Shown here: in pieces, positions 1 to 5,884 of the stretch
Numbering within the stretch: position 1 is the stretch's first letter
Layout of the letters: each line of letters starts with the position of its first letter
Origin: Helicobacteraceae bacterium
Lineage (GTDB): Bacteria; Campylobacterota; Campylobacteria; Campylobacterales; SZUA-545
DNA length: 9,277 bases
Reading direction: 5' to 3'
Assembly: GCA_031273735.1 (NCBI GenBank)
Contig: JAISRI010000018.1
Location: 1 to 9,277 of the forward strand
Notes under the pieces: generated by a model
What the model was told of the DNA's origin: nothing
Seen by the model: the letters and a program-made list of their open reading frames with translations, nothing else
The model's database searches: none
Position numbers and translations under genes: made by a program

Positions 1-86
1 GTACATCTTATATCGTTGTTAAACAGATAAGTAAAAAACACCTCAGCATAATGAAACGCCAACGACCCCATCCGCCCCGTATCCAT
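1..86 (-). CDS. 5' end of an unidentified gene, cut by the window edge
   Basis: Reading leftward from an ATG at 86-84 there is an open frame with no stop for all 28 codons up to the window edge. The ATG has a textbook ribosome binding site (AAGGAGGG on the minus strand, about 91-98) and a TATAAT box at 114-109, giving a leader of roughly 16 nt. These signals, rather than the protein, are the reason for calling a gene. The visible start is moderately hydrophobic and aromatic (MGSLAFHYAEVFFTYLF). I do not recognise the family. It is divergent from the glycosyltransferase-like gene at 253. Confidence 0.55.
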   Translation of the reverse strand, partial: MDTGRMGSLAFHYAEVFFTYLFNNDIRC

Positions 87-108
87 ATCGCCCTCCTTTT
101 CTTGTGGA

Positions 109-114
109 ATTATA
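109..114 (-). promoter_or_regulatory. -10 box of the leftward gene
   Basis: A perfect TATAAT on the minus strand lies 22 nt upstream of the ATG at 86, with the ribosome binding site between them. No convincing -35 hexamer is visible. Confidence 0.5.
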
Positions 115-189
115 CCGCCCTAGCGTCAAATACGACGCTCTCGCCGCTTCGCCGTCATATAACCCCGACATAATAAGGCTTGTTTTTTG

Positions 190-195
190 TATAAT
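190..195 (+). promoter_or_regulatory. -10 box upstream of the glycosyltransferase-like gene
   Basis: TATAAT preceded by a run of T (183-188), the Campylobacterota-style promoter layout without a clear -35. It lies 57 nt before the ATG at 253. A second ATG at 228 is out of frame with the gene and opens only a 25-codon frame. Confidence 0.5.
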
Positions 196-252
196 TTTAC
201 CAAGTTTGCTTGATTGCGATCTAAATTATGAAATTGATTAAAGGCGTCGTTT

Positions 253-1342
253 ATGCGAGAAAATATCGTACATATTTTAGCTATCTGTTCGATCGTCCTT
301 ATTAGAAATCTCGCGCATTTTCCCGTTTCCATCGCTAAACGACTGCCTTTTATAAAAAAAGAAACGCGAGAGAGTTTGGGCGCTCGACGCAAACTTAGGT
401 ATCTGCGATTATTAAACGTTTATTATTTTGTTCTAGGGCTTTTTGGGGTTAAAAATATGCCGATCAAGGAGCCGAAAAAATATATTTTCTGCCGTCCGCA
501 AGGCGGGCTTAACGATATGTTATCTAGTATAGATTATTGCGTTAGTTACGCTTTACGTTATCAACGCGTTATATATATAGACGGAACAAGAGGCGGGTTT
601 TTGGATAGTTTCGATCGATATTTCGCAATCCCGCAGAGAGAGAGAGAGAGAGTGGATCAAATTCGGCAAAATAGATTTTTTAACGCCGCCGTTTGATTGT
701 TATCCGCATTGCTTAAAAGAAGATATATTAAATTACAAGGCTAATTTTGACGCGGATAGAAATCTTATTGTGGAAAGAAATACAAAAATGCGACTTTCAT
801 TTAGTAACCGCCGATCGTATAAAGAGCAAATTCTTATTTATGAAGGTTGTAGCGACGGTTCGGAATCGATCGAAGCGTTTTCGTTTTTCCTATTCGTTCC
901 GATCGTTCGATCGCATATCAAAAACGCCATTGAAAAATTAGGCGATTACGACGCGATTCATATTCGCCATAGCGACTATCAAACTGATTACAAAACTTTT
1001 TTCAACCAAATTAACGTTCGCGCCGATCGAAAAATCGTTCTTTGCACGGATAGTTTTGAGGTTCAACAATACGCTAAAAGTTTCTTTGGCGATCGCGCCG
1101 TTTGCGTTTCAGAAATACCCGATACGGACGGCAAACCTCTGCACCATAATAGCGATCTTGATCGTTACCAAACCAATCTTACGGCGCTAACCGATCTATT
1201 TGTTTTGGCATGCGCGAAGAAACTTTATATAACGCGACATAAAGAGGGTAGATTGTCCGGTTTTAGCGCTCTTGCGATGAAATTGAATAGACGTCCGAAG
1301 CTGATTAAGCGGCTACTTTACGACGAACGTCAAGAGGCGTAA
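253..1342 (+). CDS. Glycosyltransferase-like protein, phase-variable, out of frame in this sequence
   Basis: Two consecutive frames make one protein when joined across an (AG)9 tract. The first (253-696, 147 residues as it stands) carries a hydrophobic N-terminus and RPQGGLND at about residue 78, then YALRYQRVIYIDG. After the tract, the frame beginning GAG TGG at 650 runs without a stop through the GTG at 770 to TAA at 1340-1342. It carries IHIRHSDY, a later CTD, and LSGFSALA near the C-terminus. The HxRxxDY-like motif and the late SGFS segment recall the GT11/NodZ/O-fucosyltransferase superfamily, so transfer of a sugar (possibly fucose) to a surface glycan is inferred. One more AG unit, or two fewer, restores a 363 or 361 residue protein. 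Translation now stops at TGA 694-696. The ribosome binding site is weak (AAAGG about 9 nt upstream). A pseudogene or a sequencing slip in the repeat are alternatives. Confidence 0.7.
635..652 (+). repeat. (AG)9 dinucleotide tract, probable phase-variation switch
   Basis: Nine perfect AG units inside the coding region, read as alternating Arg and Glu codons. With 9 units the frame ends at TGA 694-696; with 8 it would end at TAG 672-674; with 7, 10 or 13 units it continues to 1342. The tract sits exactly at the point where the reading frame must change to join the two halves of the glycosyltransferase-like gene. Confidence 0.8.
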
Positions 1343-1426
1343 AAGCAAAAACGGCGCAAAATACGCGATTGTTCGCAATTGCAAAAAGGCGCAAGCGATA
1401 GCAAATCTATTTAGCGAAGTTTTTTT

Positions 1427-1450
1427 GCCGACGCGCCCAAAAGCGTCGGC
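1427..1450. terminator. GC-rich hairpin between convergent genes
   Basis: A perfect 8-bp stem GCCGACGC/GCGTCGGC with an 8-nt loop. A further GCGAAG (1414-1419) can pair with CTTCGC (1450-1455), sharing one base with the inner stem and leaving a seven-T bulge. It lies between the convergent glycosyltransferase-like and phosphodiesterase genes, where a bidirectional terminator is expected. Neither strand has a U-tract directly after the stem, so intrinsic termination is uncertain. The rest of 1343-1484 shows nothing else clear. Confidence 0.35.
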
Positions 1451-1484
1451 TTCGCGCTTACCGAAACAAACGGCGCGTAAATCT

Positions 1485-2258
1485 TTATAATAAAATCAAC
1501 ATTCCGTCGTTAAGCGTTATCGCTTTTTTAGCGCGTTCAAAGCTGGATAACTCTTGCGTAAGCGTTTCTATAAAGTCGGGCTTAAAATGGTTGATATAAA
1601 TAGCTACGTCGTCTCTTAGTAAGTTTTCTAGCTCCTCGTTTAACATTTTCGGCGTTAGATGTCCGCTATCTATCGCTAATTTTTCGAGGCGAGACGGAAA
1701 AGAGACCTCGATAATAATAGAAGAAATAGCGGGATCGTTATTTAATATATTCCATATATTGGCGCATTTGCTCGTATCGGAAGTAAACATAATTTTTCTG
1801 CCGTCCTTATCGATCACATATCCTACGCTTTCAACCGTGTGATTGGTTTCAAACGGAGTTAGCTTAACGCCGTCGATAAGATATTCCGTATTTGGTTTAA
1901 TCTCGCGTAACATAATAGACGGTTCGCCAGTGCGCGGCAACAAAATCGCGCTAAAGTCAGGCCATATTTGATCGTTAAAAATATGATCTTTAAGAGATTG
2001 AATCGTCTCTTTTAAGCCGTATATGTTAAGAGGCGCGGAGCGATCGACAAAAAAAGCGTCGATCAAAAAGGGCAGATCGACTATATGATCGATGTGGCTA
2101 TGCGTTAAAAAAATATGATTGATTTTCTTTGCTTCGTATCCCAACGGGCTTAATAGATTACCCGCGTCGATCGCTATAGTATCGCTTACAAGAAGCGAAG
2201 TGGTCGATTTGTCGTCAAGCCGTCCGCCGTAAGCGCCAAGCATAATTACGCTACTCAA
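1485..2258 (-). CDS. Metallo-beta-lactamase-fold protein, class II cyclic-nucleotide phosphodiesterase type
   Basis: 257 residues. The metal-binding motif HSHIDH is at 53-58, with further conserved points at NH 139-140, SDT 160-162, GH 199-200 and NHFKP 223-227. The glycine-rich N-terminus (LGAYGGR) and the order of motifs fit the class II cAMP phosphodiesterase family (CpdP/yeast PDE1 type), which hydrolyses 3',5'-cyclic nucleotides in the cytoplasm or periplasm. No signal peptide is visible, so it is probably cytoplasmic. The start is TTG (2258-2256), supported by GGGAG six nt upstream. It follows the HD-GYP gene after 32 nt and is probably co-transcribed with it. The exact substrate is inference; other MBL-fold hydrolases share parts of this pattern. 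Confidence 0.75.
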   Translation of the reverse strand: MSSVIMLGAYGGRLDDKSTTSLLVSDTIAIDAGNLLSPLGYEAKKINHIFLTHSHIDHIVDLPFLIDAFFVDRSAPLNIYGLKETIQSLKDHIFNDQIWPDFSAILLPRTGEPSIMLREIKPNTEYLIDGVKLTPFETNHTVESVGYVIDKDGRKIMFTSDTSKCANIWNILNNDPAISSIIIEVSFPSRLEKLAIDSGHLTPKMLNEELENLLRDDVAIYINHFKPDFIETLTQELSSFERAKKAITLNDGMLILL

Positions 2259-2290
2259 TTTGATCTCCCAAAATAATTAACCCTGCCCTT

Positions 2291-3448
2291 CTAATTGCCG
2301 CAAGGATTGTCGTCGTCGGAAAATTGATTGCGAATCGATAATATCTCGTCGAGAGAGCTAAAAAAGGCGTCGATCAGTTTTGGGTCGAAATGCTCGCCTC
2401 TTTCTTCTTTAAATAGGGCGAGAATTTTTTCTAATTCCCACGCTTTTTTATATACGCGATCGCTACCCAGCGCGTCAAAAACGTCCGCAACCGCCGTGAT
2501 CCGTCCAAATATATGAATATCTTCGCCTTTTAAGCCGCGCGGGTATCCCTTGCCGTTATACTTTTCGTGATGCTCGTAGGAGACAATCGCGGCGGCTTTT
2601 AAGATACGACGGCTGGAGTTTTTCAGGATTTGATAACCCGTCGCCGCGTGCGTTTTCATAATTTCAAACTCCGCTTCGTCAAGTTTGCCCGGTTTTTTTA
2701 AGACCGCGTCGGGAATAGCGATCTTGCCTATGTCGTGCATTGGGCTTGCCATACGCAAAAGTTCGGCTTCTCTTTTGTCCAGTCCAAAGGATAGCGCCAA
2801 AACATACGAGTATTCCGCCACTCGTTTAACGTGGTTTCCCGTCTCTTTGGAGCGCGTTTCGCCCGCCTCGCCCATTGTGAAGATGACGTCTTTTTGCGTA
2901 TCTTCGATCTCTTTTTGCGCTATCGCGGTTTCAAGCGTCGCGCCAGAATAGCTTGCCGCCAGCTTGAGCCGCCCTAGATCGACGTCGCTAAAGACCGCCT
3001 CTTTGCTCATCTTATTGATCGCCTGATAAACGCCAATAATCCTGCCTTCGCCGTCATAGACCGGCAAAGCGATGATATTGCGCGTAACGTAATCCGTTTG
3101 AATATCCACGTCGGGATTAAATCGCTCGTCGGCGTAAGCGTCGTTTATGACGATTGGCGCGCCGCTAGAGATCGCGTGTCCCGCGATGCCGCTGTCGCTA
3201 GGAATGGAGATCGAAGGAATACCGTGCGCGACTTTTGTCCATAGCTTTGTTTTATCTTCGTTAAGTAGCCATATCGAACAACGATCGGCGCAGACAAGCT
3301 CGCGCCCGAAGTCCGCCATCAACGCCAAAATGCGATCGATCTCTTTTTCTTTGGATATGAGCGCGACGTATTCAAAGATCATCTCAAGCATTTGGGACGG
3401 TTCTAGTTCGCGGCGTTCGCTATGTTTGTCGTCGATGTAGCGCGGCAT
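2291..3448 (-). CDS. GAF and HD-GYP domain cyclic-di-GMP phosphodiesterase
   Basis: 385 residues from ATG 3448-3446. A GAF sensor domain covers about residues 25-175 and the HD-GYP domain about 185-365. HDIGK (238-242), HHEKYNGKGYP (293-303) and the following GLKGEDI are intact, so hydrolysis of cyclic-di-GMP is expected; the GAF ligand is unknown. It is cytoplasmic, with no membrane helix. The frame is open upstream to a TTG at 3499, but a TATAAT box lies inside that extension and the TTG has no good ribosome binding site, so I prefer the ATG at 3448. It is the first gene of a two-gene operon with the MBL-fold phosphodiesterase. It opposes the diguanylate cyclase encoded elsewhere in the window, which may or may not be its partner. 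Confidence 0.88.
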   Translation of the reverse strand: MPRYIDDKHSERRELEPSQMLEMIFEYVALISKEKEIDRILALMADFGRELVCADRCSIWLLNEDKTKLWTKVAHGIPSISIPSDSGIAGHAISSGAPIVINDAYADERFNPDVDIQTDYVTRNIIALPVYDGEGRIIGVYQAINKMSKEAVFSDVDLGRLKLAASYSGATLETAIAQKEIEDTQKDVIFTMGEAGETRSKETGNHVKRVAEYSYVLALSFGLDKREAELLRMASPMHDIGKIAIPDAVLKKPGKLDEAEFEIMKTHAATGYQILKNSSRRILKAAAIVSYEHHEKYNGKGYPRGLKGEDIHIFGRITAVADVFDALGSDRVYKKAWELEKILALFKEERGEHFDPKLIDAFFSSLDEILSIRNQFSDDDNPCGN

Positions 3449-3478
3449 ACTCTCTTCGCTTAAATTATGAATTAGCGC

Positions 3479-3484
3479 ATTATA
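3479..3484 (-). promoter_or_regulatory. -10 box of the HD-GYP operon
   Basis: TATAAT on the minus strand, 30 nt before the ATG at 3448, with T-rich DNA (TTTTTTTGGGTTTT) upstream in place of a -35. Its position argues against the longer TTG-started frame. Confidence 0.5.
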
Positions 3485-3541
3485 GTCTCTAAAACCCAAA
3501 AAAATGCTCTTATGCCGATCGCGCGATTAAGGTCTTTCGGA

Positions 3542-3547
3542 TATAAT
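3542..3547 (+). promoter_or_regulatory. -10 box of the tRNA-Phe gene
   Basis: A perfect TATAAT 21 nt before the first base of the mature tRNA. It is divergent from the HD-GYP promoter, with about 57 bp between the two boxes. Confidence 0.55.
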
Positions 3548-3568
3548 TCGCGTTTTCTTTCGCCAAAC

Positions 3569-3644
3569 GGCTCTGTAGCTCAGTTGGTAGAGCAGCAGAC
3601 TGAAAATCTGCGTGTCGGCAGTTCGATTCTGCCCGGAGCCACCA
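3569..3644 (+). tRNA. tRNA-Phe (anticodon GAA)
   Basis: A complete 76-nt cloverleaf with an encoded CCA end. The acceptor stem is GGCTCTG/CGGAGCC with one T-G pair. The anticodon stem GCAGA/TCTGC holds the loop CTGAAAA, with GAA at 3602-3604. The D-arm and a T-arm containing GTTCGATTC are present, and the discriminator is A. T runs at 3646-3650 and 3654-3660 may end the transcript. No second copy of its 3' end is visible in the window, so it shows no sign of being an occupied integration site here. Confidence 0.97.
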
Positions 3645-3747
3645 CTTTTTAGGTTTTTTTGCCGCCTCGCGCGTTTATTGATTGCGATCGAGTAACGTTT
3701 GCGCTTAAAAAGGTTTGCAAACAAACGCCTAACTTCAATTCGTCTTA

Positions 3748-3942
3748 GGTCAAGACTAATTTAGCTAATTCATAAGCCAAGCAGAGCTAGGATTAGAGGA
3801 TAACCTAAGGTAGGATTGAACCAAGTTTTAATGTCTCTTTAAACTTACGTTCAGATAGGCGAGCGCCACTTAAATACTTATTCAACATAAGTCATATCCT
3901 AGCTTGGATTGGCTTAGAATGCGCATAATATTGTCTTGAGCC
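3748..3942 (-). mobile_element. Miniature (non-autonomous) IS1595-type element with decayed transposase start
   Basis: A 195-bp element with long imperfect inverted ends: GGTCAAGAC at 3748-3756 faces GTCTTGAGCC at 3933-3942, and the similarity continues inward for about 50 bp on each side (ATAAGCCA, AGCTAGGAT). On the minus strand, after AGCTAGGATATGAC, an ATG opens a short frame containing NKY, LSERKFKE and LKL. It matches the start of the transposase at 9213 (NKYLRR, ISERKFKQILK) and ends after about 24 codons. The minus strand also repeats the terminal sequence of the 9160 element (TCAATCCTAC, ATCCTCTAATCCTA). No matching 8-bp target duplication is seen, so the insertion is old or the ends are slightly misplaced. 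The rest of 3645-4005 shows no gene. Confidence 0.7.
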
Positions 3943-4005
3943 ATAAAAATTTTAGATATCGTTACTACGGAAAAAACTAGGTTCCATACGTATACCGATA
4001 CCGAT

Positions 4006-4179
4006 ATGGAGAAAATCCCTATTCCAATCAACTTTCCAGAAGAGCTAAAAGAGCATAAAGAGGAGATTCTTAAGGATTTCAAAGAGGCTTTTGAGGTTTC
4101 TTTGGGCGGTAGGTGGTGTTACACAACATTAATAAAGGCTAAAAAAGCGTTTATCGAATACGAAGGAGAGGTAATATGA
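4006..4179 (+). CDS. Small unidentified gene, possibly truncated at its 5' end
   Basis: 57 residues (starts MEKIPIPINFPEELKEH), mostly helical and rich in Lys and Glu, with GGRWCYTT in the middle. Not recognised. The ATG has no ribosome binding site. The same frame is open leftward to exactly the inner edge of the miniature element at 3942, with protein-like content (KTRFHTYTDTD), so this may be the tail of a longer gene cut by that insertion. Its TGA overlaps the ATG of the next small gene (ATGA), a sign of a genuine coupled pair. Confidence 0.5.
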   Translation: MEKIPIPINFPEELKEHKEEILKDFKEAFEVSLGGRWCYTTLIKAKKAFIEYEGEVI

Positions 4180-4367
4180 GCGAAGAGGAGCTAAATAAGC
4201 TATACGAAGGATTGTCCGACTTAGAAAAGGCGGAGCTAAATAAGGCGTTTAGCGACCTTGAGGAGGTAATGGGAGGCGCCGACAACGACGTAAAGCAAAA
4301 AAGGTTATTTGATCTCGCCAAAAACTTAAGCGTAGGCGAATGCAACAACGATACCGTAACTCTTTGA
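4176..4367 (+). CDS. Small acidic unidentified protein
   Basis: 63 residues starting MSEEELNKLYEGLSDLEKAE, strongly acidic and predicted helical in the first 40 residues. No family recognised. The start is well supported: AAGGAGAGG lies 5 nt upstream of the ATG, inside the end of the preceding gene, which it overlaps by 4 bp. The pair could be a remnant of a mobile island or a small two-component module such as a toxin-antitoxin pair, but no motif proves that. Downstream, the +1 frame continues with protein-like sequence (LFEKITNKGDLYSEYN) into the convergent gene, so the C-terminus may have been shortened by a frameshift. Confidence 0.6.
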   Translation: MSEEELNKLYEGLSDLEKAELNKAFSDLEEVMGGADNDVKQKRLFDLAKNLSVGECNNDTVTL

Positions 4368-4380
4368 AAAAATAACGAAC

Positions 4381-4435
4381 AAAGGCGATCTGTATAGCGA
4401 ATATAACGCTTCAAAAAACTTGTCGATCGCCCTTT
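4381..4435. terminator. Long stem-loop between convergent genes
   Basis: AAAGGCGATC (4381-4390) pairs with GATCGCCCTTT (4425-4435) apart from one extra C, with a smaller inner hairpin (AGCG/CGCT). It sits just past the ends of the small gene pair and the diguanylate cyclase. On the minus strand a T6 run follows about 8 nt after the stem, so it could end the four-gene operon; the fit to a classical intrinsic terminator is only partial. Confidence 0.35.
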
Positions 4436-4454
4436 ACCGATATGATTGCGGCTT

Positions 4455-5375
4455 TTATCTGAAAGCGACGGCGTTTTTAGTCGAGCGTTTAACGTCGAAA
4501 AGAGCTAAATCGGCGCGGCTGATTAACGATTCCGCGCTTTCGCCGCGCTTATACGTCGCGCAGCCGACGCTAACGGTGATCGGAGGCAGAGGATCGTTAT
4601 TTATAGCGCGAATTCCGTCGCATATCTTTTGCCCGATCTTTATCGTTTCCTCTTTTGCGACGCGCTGCGCGATCACGCAAAACTCCTCGCCGCCGTATCG
4701 CGCCGCCGCGTCGTCGCTTCTGCAATGCGACCGCAAAAACGCGCCGACCTTGCGCAAGACCTCGTCGCCCGCTAGATGTCCATAATCGTCGTTAAACTTT
4801 TTGAAGTTGTCAATATCGAACATAATCAGCGAAAGATTGGTTTGTCTAGCGTCGCTCTGCTCGATCGCGTTAGTTAGAAACTCGATAAAGGTCGTCCTGT
4901 TGATCAGCCCCGTCAATCCGTCCAAGCGCGACTTTTCTCTATAAACGTTAAGATTTTTGGACATCTCGCGCGTTTGCAAAAGTTGCCGCCTCGCGTCGTT
5001 TAATATGGCGAAGCGATCGCGAAAATCCTGCTCCAAAAGCCTAATGACGATCGCCCGTTTGCCGTTTATAAACATAGCGTCAGCGGTCAGCGCGCAATCG
5101 CCGTCGATCGCGCCGTCCTCTTGCCAAACGCCTGCGCTAAGAATCCCGTCCGTTTCGCGCTCGAAAAAAAGCTCCGCGTCGGCGATAAATATCTCCAACA
5201 TCGGCGAATATTCCCAAGGCTGGTCGCAAACGCCCGTTTCGGAGGGCGGAAAAAGAGAGTTATAAAACGGCGGCGCTTCGCCCGCAAAACGATAACGCAT
5301 AGGCTCGACGCGCTCCAAAACGGCGATATTTAGTTTGTTAAGAACGTCAAACGCAAGTTTTAAGTCGTCGTTCAT
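4455..5375 (-). CDS. GGDEF diguanylate cyclase
   Basis: 306 residues. The N-terminal region (about 1-110) has no recognised domain and may be a PAS-like sensor; a helical linker follows (about 112-150). The GGDEF domain (150-306) has DGLTGL at 152-157, metal-site FDIDNFKKFND from 186, and active-site GGEEF at 228-232. The inhibitory site RxxD is intact (RSDD 219-222, five residues before GGEEF), so an active, product-inhibited cyclase making cyclic-di-GMP from two GTP is expected. There is no membrane helix. Its ATG overlaps the stop of the GTPase gene (ATGA), which suggests translational coupling. As last gene of the operon it is a candidate output of the GTPase switch; that link is inference. 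Confidence 0.9.
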   Translation of the reverse strand: MNDDLKLAFDVLNKLNIAVLERVEPMRYRFAGEAPPFYNSLFPPSETGVCDQPWEYSPMLEIFIADAELFFERETDGILSAGVWQEDGAIDGDCALTADAMFINGKRAIVIRLLEQDFRDRFAILNDARRQLLQTREMSKNLNVYREKSRLDGLTGLINRTTFIEFLTNAIEQSDARQTNLSLIMFDIDNFKKFNDDYGHLAGDEVLRKVGAFLRSHCRSDDAAARYGGEEFCVIAQRVAKEETIKIGQKICDGIRAINNDPLPPITVSVGCATYKRGESAESLISRADLALFDVKRSTKNAVAFR

Positions 5376-5860
5376 TGCTTCAGCGTCTCTTTAGCGAGCG
5401 TTTCAAAAGCCTCGTCTACCGAGCGTCCCGTTTTGGCGCTCGTCGTAAAGATTTTGACGCCCAATTTTTTAATATCGTCGATCGTCTCCTGCGCGATCTC
5501 CCATTTATGAACCAAATCGCGCTTGTTTAACAAAAGATAGCACGGCGAGCTTGCGCCCAAAACCTCGATTGCCGATTGGCGAATAACCATCGCTTCGTTT
5601 AGCGTCTCTATTCTCGATCCGTCGGCTACGACGAAATAGCCCGCCGCTCCGCGCAAATACGAAAGATTGATGTTTGTATATATATCTTTACCCTCTATAT
5701 CCCATATAACAAGCGTAACGTCGGAAAGCTCTTTTTTACTGATCTTAACGCCGATCGTCGATAGATAGCGATCGTCGAATATCGAATGAACGTATCGATT
5801 AACCAACGAGGTTTTGCCCGCCGCCGACGAGCCAAGCACGCATATCTTTTTACACACCAT
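5372..5860 (-). CDS. Rab/Ras-like small GTPase
   Basis: 162 residues, the size of a bare Ras-type G domain. All five nucleotide-binding motifs are present: P-loop GSSAAGKTS (10-18), switch I threonine at 35 (LSTIG), WDIEGKD with DxxG at 54-57, NKRD at 112-115, and TSAK at 140-143. The position equal to Ras Gln61 is Lys58, so intrinsic hydrolysis is probably slow and dependent on a partner. There is no C-terminal cysteine, hence no lipid anchor of the eukaryotic type; membrane recruitment would need a partner, plausibly the upstream longin-like/OmpA protein. The start is ATG 5860 with AAAGGG about 10 nt upstream, 24 nt after the OmpA-domain gene. It overlaps the cyclase gene by 4 bp. Confidence 0.9.
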   Translation of the reverse strand: MVCKKICVLGSSAAGKTSLVNRYVHSIFDDRYLSTIGVKISKKELSDVTLVIWDIEGKDIYTNINLSYLRGAAGYFVVADGSRIETLNEAMVIRQSAIEVLGASSPCYLLLNKRDLVHKWEIAQETIDDIKKLGVKIFTTSAKTGRSVDEAFETLAKETLKQ

Positions 5861-5884
5861 ACAAATATATCCCTTTGCGCCGCT

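Noticed and set aside
747..941. Plus-strand 64-codon frame inside the glycosyltransferase-like gene
   Set aside because: Out of frame with the conserved HSDY-containing half and without any start signals.
3449..3499. Longer HD-GYP protein starting at TTG 3499
   Set aside because: A -10 box lies within this extension and there is no good ribosome binding site before the TTG.
3569..3644. tRNA-Phe as an integration site for an island
   Set aside because: No direct repeat of the tRNA 3' end and no integrase gene are visible in the window.
3527..3724. Minus-strand 65-codon frame across the tRNA
   Set aside because: It is the antisense of the tRNA-Phe gene; this frame is a well-known spurious protein in databases.
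3882..4414. Two minus-strand frames opposite the small gene pair
   Set aside because: They read as serine- and leucine-rich shadows of the plus-strand genes, which have an ATGA overlap and a strong ribosome binding site for the second gene.
4420..4785. Plus-strand 121-codon frame
   Set aside because: Nearly all of it is antisense to the conserved GGDEF domain; only the short stretch before 4455 could be a gene remnant.
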